DNA from: an uncultured Sutterella sp.
GTDB lineage: Bacteria > Pseudomonadota > Gammaproteobacteria > Burkholderiales > Burkholderiaceae_F
Assembly (NCBI GenBank): GCA_905201055.1
Contig: CAJKMT010000047.1
Span: forward strand, 1-12,330
DNA length: 12,330 nucleotides
Direction: 5' to 3'
This document shows positions 6,861-12,330 of this stretch, piece after piece (the first letter of the stretch is position 1; the number at the start of each line of letters is the position of its first letter). Below the pieces are notes generated by a model. It saw nothing but the letters and a program-made list of their open reading frames with translations, was not told the origin of the DNA and searched no databases. Made by a program: the position numbers and the translations under genes.

Positions 6861-9076
6861 CGTGCACGTCCTCTCACCCAAAGGCGCATAAAGTAGAAGA
6901 TGCCGGTACCGACCAAAACAGCACAGATCAAAGCGCATAAAACCAGCAGCAAGGGGTAATTGCTCATCGTCTGCCAAATCTTTTGATACCACGGCAGATC
7001 ACCAATCGTATAGGTATCGCCGACTTGGAAGCTCACCACAGACTGCTCGTTAATGATGGCAACGGAACCGTCCACTGTTGCCATGGAGGATGGGTTCATC
7101 AGCTGCTGATTTAATAAATAGCTGCCGGAGCTGCCCTCACTCAGTAAGGCAAGGACCGTGCGGTCAGAATCAAAGGGAGACTGCAGGGTCACGAGTGCAC
7201 CGACGCCGCCGTCCGGACTAAAGAGCACTTCCTCGGATTGAAGAACTTCTTCGCCCTGCAAGATACTGGCAATTGATTGCTGCAATTCCTCTGCATTGTC
7301 CTTTTTAAAGTCGGGCAGCGTTATCGGCATTTCACCGACAAAGAGGATGTCCTTGCCGCTTAAAGCGTCTTCACTGGCTTTATCAATCACCGTCAGTTTG
7401 GTGGCAACTGCACCGGTTTCCGCAGCAATTCTGGCTGTCGTATTCAGCAGAGTCGTCACTTTCTCTGCCGCCGCCTCTTTAGGAATGACAACAACGGTAC
7501 GGGAAAGGTCGGCATAAACGGAATAAGGATATGAGCTTTGAGTAAAAAGCGTCAGATTCGGCATTTGCGCATAATGAAAAAGACCATCGAGCGTCAAAGT
7601 TGACGAGGGGTCGATTTCCATTTGATGCGGCAGCAAAACAACCGACTTGCAGTTATCGGGAGAACCTTCGGAGAGTTCTCGGCGATAAACCACTTCAAAG
7701 CTCAAATCGTTTTGTGCCGCCAAAGCCAAAGCTTCAGAGGGGCTCGTTGCCAACGGTCCGTTAAAAGACGGCAGACGCATTTCACGCTCGCCGCTGCTTG
7801 ACTGATTGGACAGATTCACCGAATCAATCAGGTAATTGTTGATGCGCATGCGAAGCTGCGCCTGGTCTCCCCCTTCGGGTTTGGTATAACGGTATTTGAG
7901 GTTGACATTCAAACCGCCCGTGCCGACCATATAAAGATCGGGAGCCAGACTCATCGGCATGTGCACCGCCGGCGGTGCGTAACCCCGAGAGGTCAACTGA
8001 CCGGGGTACTGCATGATGCGGGAAAAAGCAATCGGCTCATCAATCGGCACCCAATTGGGAGCGTCGTAAGCCTCACGCTGTGCCGGCTCTTTAAATTCTT
8101 TGATCGGAAGCTTGTCACCGATCAGGACGTGTTCACCGGAAGCCAACGCCTTCACTGCCACCACCAGGTCTGCCTCATCACGACCGGAGAAAACCAGCAT
8201 CTTATCGCTGCGGCTTTCGGGCGCATCCATCATGTAAATCTGCGGACCATCGGCCATCGGCAGATTGTTTAAAAAACTCGGACGGCTGGAATTCGTCGCA
8301 AAAACAAAGAAATGGCCATCAGTGGGAATACGGTCATAGTAGACAGGAAAATCGGCACCACGCCATTGAGTATATTTCCCGACAAGAGACGACAAAATGG
8401 CGGCCGCTTTCTTAGTTTCGCTATCGGGCGCTTTGGCAAAAACGACAGGGATGACAGTGGGCTCATTGGTATAGGTGTCGATAAACGGAGCCGGCCATCT
8501 GGCCAAGTCGTTTGAAATCTTGACTTTTTGTTTAACCAAAGACAATTGGCTCTTGGCGTCGATGTTAAGCCAAAGAGTTTCGCTTGAAGGACGTTCACAA
8601 ATATTTTGATAGTGACCGATAAATTCCAACGAAATTTGGTTAACCGTCTTGACCTGTTTCGGATCTAAAGCGACCTGCGTGCGATAAAGTTTACCCAACG
8701 CGTCCGCTGTGATCGGCACTGACTGCTGAAGCTGTCCGTTCAAATGCACATTGATTTGCGAACGAACGGGAATCAACGAAGGAGATGCAGTGAAAGCCAA
8801 TTCCAAAGCAGCCGATGAGACCAATTCATCGGCACGAACACCGAAGTCAAGATACTGAACGTTATTGACTCCGGTTAAACGAATGCCGGTCGCCTGACCG
8901 CCCGGCACCAATTTCAAAAGCGGAACCTTTTGCGTAAAAGAGCCCGTCACATCGGTACGCCACACAGGCGCCACAGTAGACGGATCATTGAAAGCCTGCT
9001 GAGCCGTTGCCGTTGATGCCATCGATCCTAAAAGCATCACGCTGATTAACACAGTGGATATTTTTGACAAATTCAC
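6857..9076 (-). CDS. bcsB: Cellulose synthase periplasmic subunit BcsB
   Basis: BcsB is the obligate partner of BcsA. It sits in the periplasm, is anchored by a C-terminal helix that packs against BcsA, and guides glucan leaving the BcsA channel. Databases often call it 'cyclic di-GMP-binding protein', but the PilZ domain is in BcsA. The 739-residue protein starts with a signal peptide (1-25, STATA before QQ), continues with alternating carbohydrate-binding and flavodoxin-like modules, and ends with a membrane helix (about 707-729) and a short basic tail. Recognisable family segments are SGRDEADLVVAVKALASG and YADLSRTVVVIP. The start codon is GTG at 9076, chosen because it gives a complete signal peptide and has AAGAGAG a few bases upstream; a later Met would cut the signal peptide short. 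It begins 48 bases after bcsA and its TGA overlaps the bcsZ ATG by 4 bases. Length is close to the family norm (E. coli about 780). Confidence 0.95.
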   Translation of the reverse strand: MNLSKISTVLISVMLLGSMASTATAQQAFNDPSTVAPVWRTDVTGSFTQKVPLLKLVPGGQATGIRLTGVNNVQYLDFGVRADELVSSAALELAFTASPSLIPVRSQINVHLNGQLQQSVPITADALGKLYRTQVALDPKQVKTVNQISLEFIGHYQNICERPSSETLWLNIDAKSQLSLVKQKVKISNDLARWPAPFIDTYTNEPTVIPVVFAKAPDSETKKAAAILSSLVGKYTQWRGADFPVYYDRIPTDGHFFVFATNSSRPSFLNNLPMADGPQIYMMDAPESRSDKMLVFSGRDEADLVVAVKALASGEHVLIGDKLPIKEFKEPAQREAYDAPNWVPIDEPIAFSRIMQYPGQLTSRGYAPPAVHMPMSLAPDLYMVGTGGLNVNLKYRYTKPEGGDQAQLRMRINNYLIDSVNLSNQSSSGEREMRLPSFNGPLATSPSEALALAAQNDLSFEVVYRRELSEGSPDNCKSVVLLPHQMEIDPSSTLTLDGLFHYAQMPNLTLFTQSSYPYSVYADLSRTVVVIPKEAAAEKVTTLLNTTARIAAETGAVATKLTVIDKASEDALSGKDILFVGEMPITLPDFKKDNAEELQQSIASILQGEEVLQSEEVLFSPDGGVGALVTLQSPFDSDRTVLALLSEGSSGSYLLNQQLMNPSSMATVDGSVAIINEQSVVSFQVGDTYTIGDLPWYQKIWQTMSNYPLLLVLCALICAVLVGTGIFYFMRLWVRGRAR

Positions 9077-9124
9077 TTTGGACTCTCTTTATTATCTCTA
9101 TGATTCTTTTGAGTTTAGCGCACG

Positions 9125-11683
9125 CTATGCCCGTCTCGGGATAAAGGTCGCACACCATTGCAAGACTTTGGGAACAATTTGTAACTTACCCGGCAAGAAC
9201 TCAATCATGGAACGATACCCATACCATGCGAGTGAGCCAAGTTTAAGAAAACCCGTCAGCATTCGATCATCAACCTGAGTTTTTTCGGGCACCCACATCC
9301 CCTCGCGCGAGAATGTGCAGCGATTAAACGCTTTCTCGGTTTCATAATCTTCAAGCTTTAAGCTCAACTCCAAAGCCGCCTGTGCACTGTCAAAAGACAA
9401 AACTTCGGATTTAAAACAGTAATACTTTTCTTTGTAAATCATTAAAAGGCGCACCGCTTCGCCCTTTTTCCATTCTTTATCGCACTCAGTCAGGTTCAGG
9501 CGCACTTCCGTTTGAGAGTATTGAGTCATGAGCGCTTTAAAATTGCGATCCTCATCATCACAAACTTTTACATCAATTTTGCAATGAATTCTGGGGAATT
9601 GGTGTGTTTGCGATTCTTCAACAGCCACCGCCATCGAAGCTCCCAAAATCATAAGGTTGTAAACAATCCAGCCCATGTTGATCGCCAACGTCAGGTATTC
9701 GGGATTGGGATCGAAAAATGCCTTGTAAAAACCGATCAACAGACCGATCATATTCAAAGCAATTAAAACAAGGTAGGGTTTTGAAACCGGCCAATCAAGA
9801 TATTTTTCACCAATCGTTCCCCCTTTTGCCGTCACGTTAAATTTGCCCTTGTGCGGGAAAATGAGAGCGACGGTAGTCGGCAGCAAAATGTACCAGGACA
9901 GAACCGTTTCGTAGACTCCGCTTAAAAACGGATAGCGATAACCTCTTTGCAAAATCTGGTTCGTCAACGCCGAGTGAATCATGTGCGGAAGCACATAGGC
10001 AAAAATGGCCGCTGCCGTTGCATAAATGACATACACATTGGCAAACATGTAGGGAAGCGGAGCCACTAAGAAAATCAATCGCGGCAGGCCATGGAAGAAG
10101 TGGAACATTGCGTTAAAGAAACACAAACGCTGCGGCAGACTTAAACCTTTGCCTAAGAAAGGATTGTCCAGACGGAAGATCTGAATCATGCCGCGTGCCC
10201 AACGAATACGCTGACCGATGTGGGCCGCCAATGTTTCGGTTGAAAGACCAGAGGCAAGCGGCAAATCAATAAACGCAGAAGACCATCCCTTGCGGTTGAG
10301 TTTAAGTGAAGTGTGCGCATCCTCAGTCACCGTTTCAACAGCAATGCCGCCGACCTCTTCCAGCGCTTTTCTTCTCATCACAGCACTTGAACCGCAGAAC
10401 ATCGTTGCATTCCAGGTGTCGTTACCCTTTTGAATGAAATCGTGGAAAAGCGAATTTTCGATAGGCACGGTCCGATCCAGGTGCAGATTTTTTTCAAAAG
10501 GATCGGGAGAGTAAAAATGATGCGGCGTTTGGACCAATGCAATATTGGGGTCTTTAATGAGCCAGCCCATTGTTTTAATCAGGAAATCGGAAGACGGGAC
10601 ATGGTCGCAGTCAAAAATTGTCACAAATTCCCCTGACGTGACTGTCATCGCATGGTTAATATTGCCCGCCTTCGCATGATTGTGTTCTTCTCGCTTGATA
10701 TAGCCTGCACCGACTTTTTGGGCAAAGTCGGCAAAAAGGGGACGACTGCCGTCATCCAATATATAGACGTGAAGTTTGTCGGCCGGCCACTGTAAATTCA
10801 GCGCAGCAAACACCGTCGGTTTAACCACATCGAGCGACTCGTTATAGGTCGGGATGAAAATATCAACATGCGGCCACAGGTTTTCATCGGCCGGCATCGG
10901 ATAGGGTTTTCTATCCAATACCCAGCAAACCTGGAAATACCCGAGCACCATGACAACAAAAGCGTACAGTTCCGCAGCCAACAACAGAAAACTTAAAACA
11001 ATTCCCAAAGCAGAATCGGTATTCAATGTCGAAGTACAGCGCCACCAGAGATAACGGCCGGACACCACCATCGAAATCACAAAAAGCAGCATCAGCGTCA
11101 ACCGCGCTTTAATCTTTCTTAATGCCAGCGCAGATAAAAGCATCACCGACAGGAAAACCACTTGGCCCTGAATATTAAATGGCTGAGTGATGCATAAAAC
11201 AGCCAAAGCAGCCGCTAAGCTGCCCAAAATGGTGATTAGAGTTAATTTAACCGGACGAGATAATGATTCACCCTTTTTATCAATGGTGTCGAAGCTGCCG
11301 TGATTACCATCCAAAAGCAGCGCGCCGTGATAACCGACCCAATCGCCCAAACGAGTGAAAACGGCGGAGATTCGGCGAGCAAAACGCATTAACCCCATTG
11401 CAAGCCAACTTTGCCGACCGTCAATCTTGAAGCAAAGCAAATAAACCGTCTGAAAAAGCCAACGCAAACAATCCAATCCCTTCGGTGCATCGGGATTAAT
11501 TTGAGGATATAAATTTTTGAATGTTGTCCGATAAATCGTAAAAGCGTTGGATTCTAAAGGCAGCAACAGCCACGCCAATGCCAACCAAATCAGATTTACA
11601 ATCACACTGGTCTGGGTAGATCCGTTGCTTCGCCACAAGCGAGCTTTATTCAGAAAGTAGTTCGATATCGTTGCCCAAGGCAT
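9125..11683 (-). CDS. bcsA: Cellulose synthase catalytic subunit BcsA with degenerate PilZ domain
   Basis: BcsA is the inner-membrane processive glycosyltransferase (GT2) that polymerises UDP-glucose and moves the chain through its own channel. The 852-residue protein is of the long enterobacterial type, with extra N-terminal membrane and linker sequence. The catalytic core is complete: Asp310-Asp311 (ILDDGS), HAKAGN (336-341), DCD (358-360), the FCGS motif (429-432), TED (453-455) with Asp455 the expected base, QRIRW (491-495) and the gating loop FNVTAKGG (615-622). Membrane segments occur near 27-41, 146-250 and 530-688. The C-terminal PilZ domain (about 692-797) is present but its signature is lost: the RRxxR region reads HQFPR (694-698), and the DxSxxG region reads QYSQTE (721-726). 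In other BcsA proteins these residues bind cyclic di-GMP and relieve autoinhibition. The ATG at 11683 has only a weak upstream purine stretch. A TATAAT and dyad symmetry lie 77-121 bases upstream. Confidence 0.96.
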   Translation of the reverse strand: MPWATISNYFLNKARLWRSNGSTQTSVIVNLIWLALAWLLLPLESNAFTIYRTTFKNLYPQINPDAPKGLDCLRWLFQTVYLLCFKIDGRQSWLAMGLMRFARRISAVFTRLGDWVGYHGALLLDGNHGSFDTIDKKGESLSRPVKLTLITILGSLAAALAVLCITQPFNIQGQVVFLSVMLLSALALRKIKARLTLMLLFVISMVVSGRYLWWRCTSTLNTDSALGIVLSFLLLAAELYAFVVMVLGYFQVCWVLDRKPYPMPADENLWPHVDIFIPTYNESLDVVKPTVFAALNLQWPADKLHVYILDDGSRPLFADFAQKVGAGYIKREEHNHAKAGNINHAMTVTSGEFVTIFDCDHVPSSDFLIKTMGWLIKDPNIALVQTPHHFYSPDPFEKNLHLDRTVPIENSLFHDFIQKGNDTWNATMFCGSSAVMRRKALEEVGGIAVETVTEDAHTSLKLNRKGWSSAFIDLPLASGLSTETLAAHIGQRIRWARGMIQIFRLDNPFLGKGLSLPQRLCFFNAMFHFFHGLPRLIFLVAPLPYMFANVYVIYATAAAIFAYVLPHMIHSALTNQILQRGYRYPFLSGVYETVLSWYILLPTTVALIFPHKGKFNVTAKGGTIGEKYLDWPVSKPYLVLIALNMIGLLIGFYKAFFDPNPEYLTLAINMGWIVYNLMILGASMAVAVEESQTHQFPRIHCKIDVKVCDDEDRNFKALMTQYSQTEVRLNLTECDKEWKKGEAVRLLMIYKEKYYCFKSEVLSFDSAQAALELSLKLEDYETEKAFNRCTFSREGMWVPEKTQVDDRMLTGFLKLGSLAWYGYRSMIEFLPGKLQIVPKVLQWCATFIPRRA

Positions 11684-11759
11684 TTTTTAAAAAGTAAAAG
11701 TCTTTCCGACAAACCTTAAAAATGTTTACGAACGGTTGGGAAGACTTAATGAAGCAGAA

Positions 11760-11804
11760 GACCGAACACATCGGTCGTAATTTACGAATAAGTCGGTGAT
11801 TATA
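11760..11804 (-). promoter_or_regulatory. Candidate bcsA promoter with adjacent dyads
   Basis: On the minus strand a perfect TATAAT hexamer occupies 11799-11804, 116 bases ahead of the bcsA ATG. I see no good -35 hexamer at the usual distance, so an activator might be needed. Just downstream, where the transcript would begin, are two abutting dyads. One is the 11-base near-palindrome CGTAA-T-TTACG (11776-11786); the other is GACCGA-5-TCGGTC (11760-11776), which could form a 6-bp hairpin in the leader RNA. TTTACGAA occurs twice, at 11725-11732 and 11781-11788. This may be an operator or a leader structure; the role is inferred. The rest of the 11684-11879 gap is AT-rich and shows no gene. Confidence 0.4.
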
Positions 11805-11879
11805 AACAACTCTTAAAAGTAAAGCGTTAGCAATTGTTAGTTGCTTAATCTCAAAAAATACTGTTCAAATTCTCTATCA

Positions 11880-12330
11880 ATGGAAATAGGCAAAAATTTT
11901 CCTGAAATAGGAGAAATAAAGACAAAGAAGTTTTTTATGATGAAGAATGGAATTGTACGATTAAAAATCTGGAAGAAGTACACTCCAAACCGTATGTTCC
12001 GGATGAAGATTTTGTAATGCGCATTATTCTTGATGTTTATGAAAAAAAATCAGGGAAGAATAGAATCGTGCAGCAGAAAATCGAGCGACGAATGCTTTTG
12101 GTTGATAAAGACGCATTGCCTCCACAAGATACAATACAAGTTTATTTGCCGAAAGGTGACTATCAAGTATTAGCGTGGGCAGATTATGTTTATAAAGATA
12201 ATCCGGTCGATCGATTTTATCAAACTGATATGTTAACGTCTATTAAGACGAATACAGATATTTATCCTGTTAATACACATCATCGAAGTACCGCAGTCGG
12301 TCAGGAGATGTTTACGGTCGGTTCAGATTT
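11880..12330 (+). pseudogene. DUF6562-like Bacteroidales-type lipoprotein gene, frame-disrupted and partial
   Basis: A plus-strand open frame from 11906 runs off the right edge without a stop. Its translation includes MRIILDVYE, YLPKGDYQVLAWADYV, then a DRFYQ/YPVNT/HHRSTA region. This pattern (mid-protein strand ending VY, a 'GDY..LAWADYV' core, then a short Y-rich part) is one I associate with DUF6562 proteins, secreted lipoproteins of Bacteroidales related to FimB/Mfa2 fimbrillin families. That frame has no ATG before 12017. The upstream part lies in another frame from ATG 11880 (reading NFPEIGEIKTKKFF), which after the T6 run at 11931-11936 continues only to a stop at 12014-12016. One added T would join the two frames as KKFFYDEEW. 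No signal peptide or convincing lipobox is attached; a detached LAIVSC-like stretch sits in a third frame at 11827-11844. GC of 12001-12330 is about 37% by hand count, well below the bcs genes. I infer a transferred, decaying gene. A later start at 12017, or a sequencing indel, are alternatives. Confidence 0.5.

Noticed and set aside
6861..6992. A 44-residue N-terminal extension of BcsZ in the same open frame
   Set aside because: It lies wholly inside the bcsB coding sequence, and the ATG at 6860 opens a clean signal peptide with a 4-base coupling overlap.
9077..9124. Possible small gene such as bcsF between bcsA and bcsB
   Set aside because: The gap is only 48 bases and holds just the bcsB ribosome binding region. 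BcsF is about 60 residues.
11834..11862. Possible plus-strand promoter (TTGTTA, 17 bases, AATACT) before the DUF6562-like gene
   Set aside because: Each hexamer matches consensus at only four of six positions in AT-rich sequence, so chance is likely.

Overview
The window looks like a stretch of a Gram-negative proteobacterial chromosome. A betaproteobacterium of the Sutterellaceae type from an animal gut is my best guess. The reasons are the class 2 (quinone-linked) PyrD, the zinc-ribbon Nudix protein of a kind I associate with Burkholderiales, an inner-membrane AsmA protein, a proteobacterial cellulose operon, a moderate GC content (roughly half), and a Bacteroidales-like gene at the right edge. 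The genus is inference; no rRNA or other marker gene is present.

Layout: every clear gene from 173 to 11683 lies on the minus strand, so transcription runs right to left. The order is bcsA (cellulose synthase with PilZ domain), bcsB (periplasmic partner), bcsZ (GH8 endoglucanase), bcsG (cellulose phosphoethanolamine transferase), a Nudix hydrolase, pyrD, then an AsmA-family gene. bcsA, bcsB, bcsZ, bcsG and the Nudix gene are separated by 48, -4, about 13 and 9 bases and look like one transcription unit. pyrD ends at a strong intrinsic terminator (2341-2363). AsmA is a separate unit with its own strong ribosome binding site and a terminator at 132-156. On the plus strand from about 11880 to the right edge there is an AT-rich, frame-disrupted piece of a gene resembling the DUF6562 lipoproteins of Bacteroidales. 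It is divergent from bcsA and runs off the window.

How the genes work together: BcsA-BcsB would polymerise UDP-glucose and export glucan into the periplasm. BcsG would add phosphoethanolamine to it there, and BcsZ would normally trim it. Three features make this locus unusual. The PilZ domain of BcsA has lost the residues expected to bind cyclic di-GMP. BcsZ has Asn where the GH8 general-base Asp is expected. The unit lacks bcsC, bcsE, bcsF, bcsQ and bcsR, although bcsG is present. Together these suggest a reduced phosphoethanolamine-cellulose machine that may no longer be switched by cyclic di-GMP. pyrD, the Nudix gene and AsmA look ordinary.
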